In this document: one piece after another, positions 25,280-33,885 of the stretch
How positions within the stretch are numbered: the first letter of the stretch is position 1
Layout of the letters: the number at the start of each line of letters is the position of its first letter
Assembly (NCBI RefSeq): GCF_001579845.1
Contig: NZ_CP007440.1
Span: 2,236,001 to 2,300,000 of the forward strand
Origin: Rhodoplanes sp. Z2-YC6860
GTDB taxonomy: Bacteria > Pseudomonadota > Alphaproteobacteria > Rhizobiales > Xanthobacteraceae
Length of the DNA: 64,000 bases
Reading direction: 5' to 3'
Program-made: the position numbers and the translations under genes
Notes under the pieces: model-generated
Told to the model about the DNA's origin: nothing
Seen by the model: the letters and a program-made list of their open reading frames with translations, nothing else
The model's database searches: none

Positions 25280-27502
25280 ATGACGAAGCACATCAAGAAC
25301 CTGAACACCCAACCGTCACGCCGCCAGATCATGATTGGCGCTGCCGGTCTCACGTTCGCAATAGCGATCGGCGCCAGCAACGAGACGAAAGCCGCCGCGC
25401 TCGCGGGGGCACGGACCGGCAGGGCGCTGAGCCCCTGGGTGAGCATCGCCGAAGACGGCACGATCACCCTTATGTCGCCTGCGACCGAGATGGGGCAGGG
25501 TTCAATGACGTCATTGCCGTTGATCATCGCCGAGGAGCTCGACGCCGATTGGCAAAAAGTGCGCGTCGTGCCGGCGCCTCCAAACGCGGCGATCTATGGT
25601 AATCCCGGTTTTGGTTACGCGATGATGTACACCGCCGGCAGCAATGCGGTGACCTCCTATTTCCGGCCGCTGCGCACATTCGGCGCCCAGGTCCGCCGCG
25701 TGTTGCTCGACAACGCCGCCAGGAAATGGGGCGTCCCGGTGACCGAGCTGACCACCGAGCCGAGCGTGGTGGTGCACGCGAAGTCGGGACGTCGCCTCAC
25801 TTATGGTGAGATCGCCGGCTTCGCCGAGATTCCCGCCGCACCGCCGCAGATCAAGTCCGAGGAGTTGAAGCAGCCGGGGCAGTTCAGGCTGATCGGCAAA
25901 GACGTGATGCGTGTCGAGCTGCCGAGCAAGGTCAACGGCAGCGCGACTTATGGCATCGACGTGCAGGTGCCGGGGATGCTGTATGGCGCGGTGCTGCGCG
26001 CTCCGGTCGAAGGGTCGGTCCCGCACAAGATCGATGACGGCAAGGCGAAAGCCTTAGCTGGAGTCACGGGCATCGTGCGACTGCCGCACGGCGTAGGCGT
26101 AGTCGCCGAAACGCCTTGGGCGGCTTTTGCGGCACGTCAGGAACTTTCGCGCTCGGTGACTTGGACCCGGACCGGCACGGCGTGGGGCTTTGATAGCGAT
26201 CAAGGAATTGAACAGTTTGCCGCGCAGGCGAAAAACCTGCAGGGGCGCGCGTCCGAATGGAGCCGCCAGGGCGATGCGCGCGACGCGTTCGGCAAGGTGG
26301 CGAGCATTATGGAAGCGGAGTACCGCTGCGACTACGCTTATCATGCGCAAATGGAGCCGCTGAACGCGGTCGCCGCCGTGGCGCCCGGTGGCGATGCCGT
26401 CGAAATCTGGGCCGGCACCCAGAGCCAGACCACGGCTGCAGAGACGCCGGCCAAGTTCCTCGGCATCCCGCTCGACAAGGTGAAGCTGCACGATCTGTTG
26501 ATGGGCGGCGGCTTCGGCCGGCGCGGCAATCGCGATGTCGACTTCATCATGGACGCCGTCATGTTGTCGAAGGACGTCGGGCGACCTGTCAAAGTGATTT
26601 GGACGCGCGAGGACGACGTTCACAATGGCCGCTTCCGTCCGATCTCGGCGCATTATCTGCGTGCCGGCCTCGATGCCTCAAGCAAAATCACCGCTTGGCA
26701 TCATCGGATCGCCGTGGACCGGGTTGGGCCCTACTACGATCCGGGGCTCTATGAGAGGAACGGTGGCCGGGACGTGGTCGCGATGTTGGGCGGCGAGCCC
26801 CGTGGGTATGATGTCCCGCACCAATTGGTCGAGCAGGTCTATCGCGACACCGGCGTGCGGACCAATCCGCTCCGTGGCATAAGCTTCCTGGCCAACAAGT
26901 TCGCGGTTGAGGCATTCATCGACGAGATCGCGGGCAAGCGCGGCGTCGATCCGCTCGCATTCCGGCTTGAGCTGCTCAAGAGCACGCCACGCGCCGTGAA
27001 GACGGTCGAGCGCGTGGCGCAGATGGCGGAGTGGGGACGCAAGCGCGATGGCCGAGCACTCGGCCTTGCCTATATCGACTACACAGGAAGCCAAGTCGCC
27101 GGCGTCGCTGAAGTGTCGGTCGATCGCGCCACCGGGAAGATCAAGCTGCACAATTTCTGGTGCACGATCGACTGCGGCCTTGCGGTGCAACCCGACAATG
27201 TCGTGGCACAGACCGAAAGCAGCATCGTCTATGGCATCGGGGTTGCTCTGACCGAGCGCATCTCGATCAAGGACGGCGTCGTGGAACAGTCGAATTTCTA
27301 CGACTACTACCCGCCGCGCATGAGCGACGTGCCACCGATGCACATCGAGGTGATACAAACCGATAATCACCCCACGGGCGCCGGCCAGATGGCGACGCCG
27401 CTGGTCGCACCCGCAATTGCAAACGCGGTGGCGGCACTGACTGGCGCGCGGTTACGTCACACGCCGTTCGTGCAGGATCGGGTGAAGAAGGCGCTGGGTT
27501 AA
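25280..27502 (+). CDS. Isoquinoline 1-oxidoreductase-type molybdopterin large subunit
   Basis: A 740-residue Mo-hydroxylase subunit of the IorB / membrane aldehyde dehydrogenase group. A Tat-type leader (SRRQIMIGAAGLTFAIAIGA) points to export with its partner. Cofactor signatures: ATEMGQGSMTSLPLIIAEEL, HAQMEPLNAVAAV, GGGFGRRGNRDVDF, and the late block HPTGAGQMATPLVAPAIANAV. In relatives that block reads G-x-G-E, the Glu being the catalytic base; here Gln stands at that place. Substrate unknown (N-heterocycle or aldehyde). Confidence 0.88.
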   Translation: MTKHIKNLNTQPSRRQIMIGAAGLTFAIAIGASNETKAAALAGARTGRALSPWVSIAEDGTITLMSPATEMGQGSMTSLPLIIAEELDADWQKVRVVPAPPNAAIYGNPGFGYAMMYTAGSNAVTSYFRPLRTFGAQVRRVLLDNAARKWGVPVTELTTEPSVVVHAKSGRRLTYGEIAGFAEIPAAPPQIKSEELKQPGQFRLIGKDVMRVELPSKVNGSATYGIDVQVPGMLYGAVLRAPVEGSVPHKIDDGKAKALAGVTGIVRLPHGVGVVAETPWAAFAARQELSRSVTWTRTGTAWGFDSDQGIEQFAAQAKNLQGRASEWSRQGDARDAFGKVASIMEAEYRCDYAYHAQMEPLNAVAAVAPGGDAVEIWAGTQSQTTAAETPAKFLGIPLDKVKLHDLLMGGGFGRRGNRDVDFIMDAVMLSKDVGRPVKVIWTREDDVHNGRFRPISAHYLRAGLDASSKITAWHHRIAVDRVGPYYDPGLYERNGGRDVVAMLGGEPRGYDVPHQLVEQVYRDTGVRTNPLRGISFLANKFAVEAFIDEIAGKRGVDPLAFRLELLKSTPRAVKTVERVAQMAEWGRKRDGRALGLAYIDYTGSQVAGVAEVSVDRATGKIKLHNFWCTIDCGLAVQPDNVVAQTESSIVYGIGVALTERISIKDGVVEQSNFYDYYPPRMSDVPPMHIEVIQTDNHPTGAGQMATPLVAPAIANAVAALTGARLRHTPFVQDRVKKALG

Positions 27503-27516
27503 GCGGCTCAGCCGAT

Positions 27517-27559
27517 ATCCGTGCAGGCTGCGTGCTTAGCGCGCTCAGCCTGCACGGAT
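27517..27559. terminator. 14-bp perfect inverted repeat between convergent genes
   Basis: ATCCGTGCAGGCTG and CAGCCTGCACGGAT with a 15-nt loop, 14 bp after the IorB stop. No T-run but well placed to separate convergent transcripts. Palindrome copy 3 begins 23 bp further on. Confidence 0.55.
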
Positions 27560-27582
27560 TGATGTCGACCGGTCCATGTCTG

Positions 27583-27614
27583 ACTGATAAGGAAATTGGC
27601 CAAACCTTATAAGT
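27583..27614 (+). repeat. 32-bp imperfect palindrome, copy 3 of 4
   Basis: ACTGATAAG, 14 bases beginning GAAA and ending AAAC, then CTTATAAGT (one mismatch to the other copies). It lies between the convergent ends of the IorB and amidohydrolase genes, a place where an operator would be unexpected. Confidence 0.88.
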
Positions 27615-27683
27615 TCGAACACGAGCAGCCGCATTGACTTCCAGGTCAATCAGCCGAAAGCGTCCTATCGTCGCGGGTGCTTG

Positions 27684-28547
27684 TCAGAAGCCATGCAACC
27701 GCGCCGGATTGTCGACCAAAATCTTCCGCCGAGCGCTTCGGTCGGGTGTGACGAGATAAAGGAATTCCAAGAGCTCTGCGTCGTTCGGCATCGGTTTGCC
27801 GTACATCACGTGCGGCCAGTCTGTGCTCCAAATGGCGCGGTCGGGTGCTACGTCGATGAAGCTTTTGGCGATCGGAGCGACATCGTCCCAGATCTTGGAC
27901 TGGGAGGTGACGCGATCGGCGTTGGAAATCATGACCCACCAGTTTTCGCGCTTCAACATGTCGCGAAGCAGGCGCATGATCGGATGATCCACGCCGCCTT
28001 TGACGTCTGGATGGCCCATATGGTCGATCACCATTGGAATCTTCGGCTTGGACAGAAGATCCTTCAATTCCCCCCATTCCTCGCCGACCGCATGCACCCT
28101 TGCATGCCATCCAAGTTCACTAATGCGGGCGACCGAACGCTCGAATGTCGCTGACGACGGTACCATCTTGAGCTGCTTCCAAAAGTTGAAGCGCGCTCCG
28201 CGAACGCCGGCTTCGTGCATCTCCCGCAGTTGGCGATCGGTGGTGTTGTCGTCCATGATCACGATGCCGCGATATTGGGGCCGGTCCTTGAGCGCATCGA
28301 TGAGGATGCGATTGTCGGTGCCGTACGTAGTCGCTTGAACGAAGACCCCACGCTCCAACCCCAGTGCTCGATGCATCCGCTCGACAGCGTCGGCGTTGGC
28401 GTCCGCATCTGGCACATAGGCAGCGCCGCTGCGCGTTGGATACAGATCGACCGGGCCGAAAACGTGTGCCTGGCAGTCGCAGCTCCCGGGTGGCGGTGGT
28501 TCCTCGGGCCTGCGAGTGTCGCTACGGTGCTTTGTAAATTGGGTCAT
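27684..28547 (-). CDS. Amidohydrolase-2 family protein, LigI (PDC lactonase)-like
   Basis: A 287-residue TIM-barrel hydrolase closest in pattern to 2-pyrone-4,6-dicarboxylate lactonase. The N-terminal SCDCQAHVFGP corresponds to DxHxHVFGP, with Gln replacing the first His. MVIDHMGHPDV carries barrel His residues, and AIWSTDWPHV carries the catalytic Asp. It is last of a four-gene minus-strand block with an ABC importer, 21 bp behind the binding-protein gene, so it likely acts on the imported compound. LigI needs no metal, so the Gln may be tolerated. Confidence 0.82.
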   Translation of the reverse strand: MTQFTKHRSDTRRPEEPPPPGSCDCQAHVFGPVDLYPTRSGAAYVPDADANADAVERMHRALGLERGVFVQATTYGTDNRILIDALKDRPQYRGIVIMDDNTTDRQLREMHEAGVRGARFNFWKQLKMVPSSATFERSVARISELGWHARVHAVGEEWGELKDLLSKPKIPMVIDHMGHPDVKGGVDHPIMRLLRDMLKRENWWVMISNADRVTSQSKIWDDVAPIAKSFIDVAPDRAIWSTDWPHVMYGKPMPNDAELLEFLYLVTPDRSARRKILVDNPARLHGF

Positions 28548-28568
28548 TGCGATACTCGGCTTCCGGAT

Positions 28569-29633
28569 TCATTTCCAACTGCGTGCGAGTTCGCGCACTT
28601 TTGCTTCGTCGAACTTGTTGATCTCATCGAGAAGATCATTGGTGGCGATATCCTGCGCCTGCACTGGTCGCGAGATGACGCCTTCCTCCGTAAACAGCCC
28701 GATGTATGTCCGCACGCCGTCCATGTCGGTAAACCCGTAACGCTTGTCCGAGTGTCTCTCGATGCTGTACTGAGAGAGCAGCGCGTTCATCTCGATCATG
28801 CCGCGCTTGATCGCTTCTTCATCGGTGCCCGCGGGCTTGGAAGCCGGGTTGTATTTCCAATGCATCCTGAGCGCGGCCTCTGGATTCTCGAGCAGAAAGA
28901 CAGTGGCTTTGGCATGAGCGCGTCCGAATCTAATGAGACTATCTCGCTTTTCCGCCAGCGTTTTGTCCGATGCGAAATAGCCGCCATTGCCGATTTCGGC
29001 GACCGTTGGATGATAAAGAAAACGGAGCGCCATGCCGGCCTTCATCATGCTTCCGTAAGCCGACGTCCACATTGACAGCGCCTGGACCTGGCCGCTGCGC
29101 AGAGCTGCGACAGCGCCATCACCAAATCCGACGGGCCTGAACATATCGGCTTCGATAGGGACGTTGCTCTTGCGTAGAGCAGAACGAGCGACAACCAACG
29201 ATGCGCTACCCATGTTGGTAACGCCGATCTTTTTGCCCTTTAGGTCCGCGATAGATTGGATCGAACTGTCTGCGGGCACAGCGATGTGGTAGATGAGCCG
29301 CGTATACTCCGCGAAAAAGAGTTTGCCGCGGATTCCCTTGTCGTAGCCCTCGATCAGTGGCTCCAGGGTAACTTCGCCAATGTCGGCGCCCCCGGAAGCT
29401 GTGATCTGGGTGGCTTGCGGTCCGCCGGTGCTAAACCTCACCTCGACTTCGAGACCTTCTCCTTTGAGGAAGCCGGCCTTGTCCGCGATCAGGTTCATGA
29501 TGTTGGTCAAGTCTGGCGCGGGGAAGCCTGCTTGCTCAATCAATTTCACTTGCGCAGAGGCCGCGCCGCTCAGCATTATCCCGGCGCAGACCATCGCGCC
29601 GAAGCCACCAATCCTTCGCACATCTATCCGCAT
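28569..29633 (-). CDS. ABC transporter substrate-binding protein (NMT1/SsuA/TauA type)
   Basis: A 354-residue periplasmic binding protein with signal peptide (FGAMVCAGIMLSGAASAQ). NMT1-like features: IMNLIADKAGFLKGEGLEVEV, TGGPQATQITASGGADIGEV, SIADLKGKKIGVTNMGSAS, and FGDGAVAALRSGQVQALSMW. Such proteins bind sulfonates, nitriles, pyrimidine precursors or aromatic acids; the ligand cannot be told. It is followed by the LigI-like hydrolase and preceded by permease and ATPase genes. Confidence 0.87.
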   Translation of the reverse strand: MRIDVRRIGGFGAMVCAGIMLSGAASAQVKLIEQAGFPAPDLTNIMNLIADKAGFLKGEGLEVEVRFSTGGPQATQITASGGADIGEVTLEPLIEGYDKGIRGKLFFAEYTRLIYHIAVPADSSIQSIADLKGKKIGVTNMGSASLVVARSALRKSNVPIEADMFRPVGFGDGAVAALRSGQVQALSMWTSAYGSMMKAGMALRFLYHPTVAEIGNGGYFASDKTLAEKRDSLIRFGRAHAKATVFLLENPEAALRMHWKYNPASKPAGTDEEAIKRGMIEMNALLSQYSIERHSDKRYGFTDMDGVRTYIGLFTEEGVISRPVQAQDIATNDLLDEINKFDEAKVRELARSWK

Positions 29634-29659
29634 TGCTATCCCCTCGTTTCAGCGCCTCA

Positions 29660-30499
29660 CTATCGGGTTTCGTCGACCGCCAAAGTTCGATGTGACCAGA
29701 ACGCATATCGGCGAGCGATGAATCGCAAGATGACATCAAGAACGATGCCGATGACCGACAAATAGAACAGCACGGAGAAGACCCCCGGCACATCGATCGA
29801 TGCCTGCCGTTGAATGATGAGGCTGCCGAGGCCCTGGGACGAGCCGATAAATTCGCCCACAATGGCGCCGATCACCGCGAAGATGACCGCGGTCTCAAGT
29901 CCGGCGAATAGATATGGCAGCATGCTCGGCAGCCGCACTTTGAAGAACGTTTGTAGGTGGCCAGCCTTGAGTGCACGCATCAGCAGAAGCATACGCGGCT
30001 CAACCGTTTTGAGTCCTACGACAACGTTCACCAGGATCGGAAAGAATGCGATCAAGCCCGCCGTCAAAGCTTTCGATTGAATGCCATAGCCGACCCATAT
30101 GATCATCAAGGGTGCGAGCGCGACCTTTGGAATTGTCTGCACGGCCAAAATGTAAGGATAAACGATACGCTCAAACCCAGGGATAAGGCCGACCGCACAA
30201 CCCAGACCAATGCCAAGGGCTGCGGCAAGAACAAATCCGAGCAGCGTCTCCGCCACAGTCACCCCAATATGGACGAAGATCAATCCCGAGGCCGCGTCAT
30301 TGATGATGCGATCGGCGATCTCGAACGGTGTCGGCAGAATAAATTGGGGTACCTCGAGCAGGCGCAGACTGGCTTCCCAAGCTAAAACGAAAATGAGCAG
30401 ACCGACGAGTTGTCCAAGCCGATTGCGGAGCATCGCGACCACGCGGCGGGTAAGCGATGCTCTCGTAATCTCGACGGCGGCTGTCCCCGGGTCACTCAC
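29660..30499 (-). CDS. ABC transporter permease (SsuC/TauC type)
   Basis: A 279-residue inner-membrane permease with about six hydrophobic segments (LVGLLIFVLAWEASLRLL; LLGFVLAAALGIGLGCAVGL; GLIAFFPILVNVVVGL; LETAVIFAVIGAIVGEFI and others). The EAA-type coupling loop is at ALKAGHLQTFFKVRLPSMLPYLFAG. It overlaps the ATPase stop by 4 bp (ATGA), so the importer is one operon. Confidence 0.9.
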   Translation of the reverse strand: MSDPGTAAVEITRASLTRRVVAMLRNRLGQLVGLLIFVLAWEASLRLLEVPQFILPTPFEIADRIINDAASGLIFVHIGVTVAETLLGFVLAAALGIGLGCAVGLIPGFERIVYPYILAVQTIPKVALAPLMIIWVGYGIQSKALTAGLIAFFPILVNVVVGLKTVEPRMLLLMRALKAGHLQTFFKVRLPSMLPYLFAGLETAVIFAVIGAIVGEFIGSSQGLGSLIIQRQASIDVPGVFSVLFYLSVIGIVLDVILRFIARRYAFWSHRTLAVDETR

Positions 30500-31329
30500 G
30501 TCGGATCGCTCCTGGCATTTAGTAGGCGTCGTAGACGCGCGACGTGATCACTGAAGTGGCCCGAGGCGATCATGTCGATGCCGCGCGGACGTGGGGTATC
30601 GATCGTGACCACATCTTTGAGCGTCGCCGGCCTTCCGGTCATCACCATGACTCGATCGGAAAGAAACGCGGCTTCGGTGATCGAGTGCGTCACGAAAACG
30701 ACGGTTGCACCGGTGGCCAGGCTGATTTTCTGCAATTCTAGATTCATCTGCTCGCGAGTCATCGCGTCGAGTGCCCCGAACGGCTCATCCATCAACAGAA
30801 GCGACGGGGATAGCATGAGCGCGCGCGCGATCGAGACGCGTTGCTGCATGCCGCCGGAGAGTTCATAGGGATATTTCCGTTCGAAACCCTGCAAGCCTAC
30901 CAGGGCGATCAACTGTCGGGCCTTCGCCGAGCGTTCCTCGCGATCCAGGCGGGCGATCTCGCCGGGAAGTTCGACGTTGGCCTGCACGTCGCGCCACGGG
31001 AAAAGCACCGGATCTTGAAACACGATGCCGAAATCGGTCTCGCTAGTGGAGTCCGGCTCGCGGAAAATCATCTGTCCGCTGGTAGGGGCGATTAGACCGG
31101 CGATTATTAAGAGCAGGGTGCTTTTGCCGCATCCCGAGGGGCCAAGTATCGAAGCGAATTCGCCTTTGCTTAGCGAAAAAGAGATATCTTTGATTGCTTC
31201 GACTGGCTGTTTGTCCCTCGCCGGATACGTCTTAGAAATTGATTCAACGCGGAGGAATGCAGAATCTGTATCGATCGTCCTCCCGGCTTCGCTTCCTCGA
31301 TCCTCCCGATAACCTGGGCCTTCGTTCAT
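30496..31329 (-). CDS. ABC transporter ATPase (SsuB/TauB type)
   Basis: A 277-residue importer ATPase. Walker A SILGPSGCGKSTLL, Q-loop GIVFQDPVLFPWRDV, signature YELSGGMQQRVSIARAL, Walker B LLLMDEPFGALD, switch His in VFVTHSITEA. The first ~25 residues are a charged extension before the conserved strand. It leads the four-gene block (ATPase, permease, binding protein, LigI-like hydrolase). Palindrome copy 4 lies 300 bp upstream. Confidence 0.92.
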   Translation of the reverse strand: MNEGPGYREDRGSEAGRTIDTDSAFLRVESISKTYPARDKQPVEAIKDISFSLSKGEFASILGPSGCGKSTLLLIIAGLIAPTSGQMIFREPDSTSETDFGIVFQDPVLFPWRDVQANVELPGEIARLDREERSAKARQLIALVGLQGFERKYPYELSGGMQQRVSIARALMLSPSLLLMDEPFGALDAMTREQMNLELQKISLATGATVVFVTHSITEAAFLSDRVMVMTGRPATLKDVVTIDTPRPRGIDMIASGHFSDHVARLRRLLNARSDPT

Positions 31330-31628
31330 TTGCGCGTGCCATACGCCGGAGTGACCACAGGCGCTCGACCTTGTCTTTCAAACGGTATGACTCAAACCGC
31401 GACGGGTCAACGCTGCGCTGCGCGAAAAGAATCGTTTCCAAGCGTGTTTGGCTCGCGCTTCTTTGCACAGCCAGCGCCTTGAAACCGCGTAACGCTGAGC
31501 AACAATCGCCCTTTATCCCGCTGGGATGCAGGCGTTGACCAATGAAACGTTTCCCGCCGCGGGGTCAGACGGTTCTCACCCTAATTTCTCGCGCTGGTAT
31601 GATTTCGTATGAAAATATTGAGTTCGCG

Positions 31629-31660
31629 ACTGATAAGGAAACTCGCGATTTCTTATCAGT
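31629..31660 (+). repeat. 32-bp imperfect palindrome, copy 4 of 4
   Basis: ACTGATAAG, 14 bases beginning GAAA and ending ATTT, then CTTATCAGT. It is the only feature I can see in the 466-bp gap between the ABC ATPase start and the decayed Bug gene. Its left flank (GCG) and right flank (TGC) extend the symmetry partly. Confidence 0.9.
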
Positions 31661-31795
31661 TGCTGTTCGGCTCTTTGTTCGCCTCGGTTCCTCTGAGCGT
31701 TCGGTATCGCGATTACATTCGGGGGGCGTCCGGCTATCTCAAAACCGCACCACGATGCGAATTGCTTTTCGTTAGATAGCAAGGGATCCGACTTG

Positions 31796-32200
31796 CTAGT
31801 TGGCCGAGATTTCGGCGGTTTTGGCGACGCTTTTCCACCACGCACGCTCGTCGGTCATCAGTCTCTGCAATTTGTCTGGTCTGCCATTGTTGACGGTTAC
31901 GCCGATCTGATCGAGCCGGTTGAGCATGTTCGGGCGCCTCAGCGTCTCGCTAATAGCGTCGAAAGGCGCGATCGCAATGGTCGCGGTGTGCCCGGGGGCG
32001 CCACCACGCCGTACCATGTCATGACCCGAAAGCTCGGCAGGTCCCCGCGCCCCTGGCAGGACGTCCGGCAGCCCCGGGTTTGGCGTCTAGCTGCTGAGCG
32101 CGATGGCGCACAGCTTACCGGACCTGCAGCCGACAACTCGGCGAACAGTATGTCGACCTGCCCCCAAAAAGGTCCGTCATGGCACAGGGCCGGTGCCATT
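31796..32200 (-). pseudogene. Decayed Bug/TctC substrate-binding protein gene
   Basis: Pieces of the C-terminal half of a Bug protein read in two minus-strand frames: QVDILFAELSAA, then SFRVMTWYGVVAPPGTP (family: GxEVxxWYGxxAPxGTP), then after a frame change LNRLDQIGVTVNNGRPDKLQRLM and WWKSVAKTAEI. No N-terminal half or start is seen. Multiple frame breaks make it a remnant, paralogous to the intact Bug gene in the first part of the window. Confidence 0.7.
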
Positions 32201-32305
32201 GTAGGAGACGTGCGCGAGTTCAATGCCAGCCGCAAGGCTTTGAGATCCGTTCTGAAACAATGAGCCAGTTAGCGCGTTGGCCTCATTCACAGAGGATACC
32301 TGAAC

Positions 32306-32545
32306 ATGGTCATCAAAGAACATATGGAAGTGATCGGAGCGGACGGTGTCCATGTAGGCACGGTCGATAAAATCGAAGTTGGGCGCATCAAACTGACGAA
32401 GAAAGACAGCGGGGAAGGCGCACACAAAGGCCATCATCACTTCATCAAGCGGAGCTTGGTGGCTGATGTCGAAGGCAACAAAGTACGCCTCTCTGCCAAC
32501 GCCGACGTTGCAGTCACGATGGAAGAAGAAACAGGGCGCGGCTGA
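32306..32545 (+). CDS. DUF2171 protein
   Basis: A 79-residue PRC-barrel-like DUF2171 protein: IKEHMEVIGADGVHVGTVDKIEVGRIKLTKKDSGEG, HHHFIKRSLVADVEGNKVRLSANADVA. ATG 32306 follows AGAGGA. Such proteins often sit among stress-related small genes; function unknown. A hairpin follows 68 bp after its stop. Confidence 0.85.
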   Translation: MVIKEHMEVIGADGVHVGTVDKIEVGRIKLTKKDSGEGAHKGHHHFIKRSLVADVEGNKVRLSANADVAVTMEEETGRG

Positions 32546-32613
32546 GCACGGGTCAGGGAGTTTGGCCCTTGGCTGTAGTGGACACGCGACGAAGTGATGC
32601 CTGAAAACGAAAT

Positions 32614-32647
32614 AGAGAGGCCTGGCCGAAACCGGCGAGGCCTCTCT
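32614..32647. terminator. Terminator-like hairpin after the DUF2171 gene
   Basis: AGAGAGGCCT and AGGCCTCTCT form a perfect 10-bp outer stem, with a smaller inner GCCG/CGGC stem. No clear T-run on the plus strand. Confidence 0.5.
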
Positions 32648-32673
32648 CCGAAAACAAGCCTCGGGGGACGCGC

Positions 32674-32895
32674 ATGCTTGCTGGTAACCACTTCAAGCAA
32701 GCTGCCGTTCCCCGGAACATCGAAGCTCGCGCCGGATTGACTCGGATGGCGAAAGAAACCGGAATTGTCCAAGACGAACGTGGCCAAGACCAATCCAAGG
32801 ACAAGAAGCGTGCTCAGCAGTCAGGCTTGAAAGAGCAACAGGAAGCTGCCCAGCAACAGCCGGAGTCGCCAGGTGAGCCCGCGGGTGGGGAGTAA
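32674..32895 (+). CDS. Small hydrophilic hypothetical protein
   Basis: A 73-residue frame rich in Gln, Lys, Glu and Pro (GQDQSKDKKRAQQSG, EAAQQQPESPGEPAGGE). GGGGGA lies before ATG 32674. Probably disordered; similar low-complexity stress peptides occur near 43.2 kb. A weak call. Confidence 0.4.
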   Translation: MLAGNHFKQAAVPRNIEARAGLTRMAKETGIVQDERGQDQSKDKKRAQQSGLKEQQEAAQQQPESPGEPAGGE

Positions 32896-33061
32896 GCAGG
32901 CCTAACCCTGTTGCGACTAATCGCCGGTTCGCATAGGGCGATGGATGCTGACTTCGAAGAACACATCATAAGAATGTCGAGCCGGCGCGGCGGATTGCAG
33001 GGTCTGTTCTTGAAGAGAATATGCCCAGCGTTCCCGTAATTTTGGCGGCGGCACGGCAAAT

Positions 33062-33286
33062 TTAAAAAAGGGCGGTCACGTGCTGCTGGAGCGCTGTGAA
33101 GATTTGCGGCGTTTGCATCATCGGATGATCGTAAAATAGAGACACCAACACGACTAAGAAAACTGACGAAAGGCCGAGAGCGACGCTCGCGGAACTCTTC
33201 ATCGCGCTCAAATTCGCTTTTCGTTGATCAGCGATAGTGTTGTCATTCGTATTCACAGCCAAGGGTTCGCCTTTGTCTTGTTGCAT
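33062..33286 (-). CDS. Small single-span membrane protein
   Basis: A 74-residue protein: a polar N-terminus of about 28 residues, then SSASVALGLSSVFLVVLVSLFY as one transmembrane span, then a short tail. No recognised family. The start lacks a strong ribosome site, so confidence is moderate. Confidence 0.45.
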   Translation of the reverse strand: MQQDKGEPLAVNTNDNTIADQRKANLSAMKSSASVALGLSSVFLVVLVSLFYDHPMMQTPQIFTALQQHVTALF

Positions 33287-33341
33287 GTCAGAAAAGAAAC
33301 GCCAGACTGTGAGACGCCAAGAGCGGCTGCAAATAACCCAG

Positions 33342-33620
33342 TCAATCGAGTTTTGACTGAACCGAGTTGGAAATTAGCTCGCCGGCACGCTCCTTGGCCT
33401 TTTCGTCGAAGAACGTCTCGTCGAGGTTCCGAGGAGCCGGAGTGTCGTGAACAACCATGGGCGGCTTTGGTCGCTGCCCAAGTAGTTTTGCGATGATGCC
33501 CATGTAAGTTAAGTCGGTTGCTGCAGATTTGTTCCGGGAGCAGGCGACGCTCGCGTAATACATCGAGCGGCGCTGGATAAGGCGAACCCGATCGCGATGT
33601 TCCCGCCGAACTTGAAGCAT
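33342..33620 (-). CDS. Small hypothetical protein
   Basis: About 92 residues ending MGIIAKLLGQRPKPPMVVHD, TPAPRNLDETFFDEKAKERAGE. The second half looks like a genuine small soluble protein; the start is uncertain (33620, 33563 or 33503), and the longer frame to 33752 would run antisense to the zinc-ribbon gene. Unknown function. Confidence 0.42.
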   Translation of the reverse strand: MLQVRREHRDRVRLIQRRSMYYASVACSRNKSAATDLTYMGIIAKLLGQRPKPPMVVHDTPAPRNLDETFFDEKAKERAGELISNSVQSKLD

Positions 33621-33685
33621 GCGCTTTTTTTCGGGATGAGTATTTGTCCGGATGGTGCCGAGCTCATACCAATCTAGTTGAGGGC

Positions 33686-33844
33686 ATGGCCGAGAAACCA
33701 AACTGCCCTTCCTGCGGGACCGAGATGGAGCAGGTGGTGGACAAAACCACACCGCTAGGCGTGAACAAAATGCAATACCGTTGCCCGCATTGTCGAACCC
33801 ACGTTGATCGTGTGTATAAGTCGCCGCCCATAGTGCCGAACTGA
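33686..33844 (+). CDS. Zinc-ribbon protein, 52 residues (family Z1)
   Basis: Two Cys pairs, NCPSCGTEME and RCPHCRTHVD, 24 residues apart between their first Cys, define a zinc ribbon. It is paralogous to the broken copy at 44.7 kb (same NCPxCxTEM and YRCPxCRxxxDR). It is followed 41 bp later by a small membrane protein gene, an arrangement partly repeated near 42 kb. Role unknown. Confidence 0.65.
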   Translation: MAEKPNCPSCGTEMEQVVDKTTPLGVNKMQYRCPHCRTHVDRVYKSPPIVPN

Positions 33845-33885
33845 ACGGAAATTTCTTGGCAGCGTTGTCATATTAGGAGGCGCCA

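Noticed and set aside
19255-31660. The 32-bp palindromes as transcription terminators
   Set aside because: 9-bp AT-rich arms with a 14-nt loop and no T-run; three of four are not behind a gene end.
19255-31660. The 32-bp palindromes as a CRISPR array or chromosomal dif site
   Set aside because: Spacing is 3-5 kb and irregular; sequence does not resemble the 28-bp XerCD dif consensus, and there are four copies.
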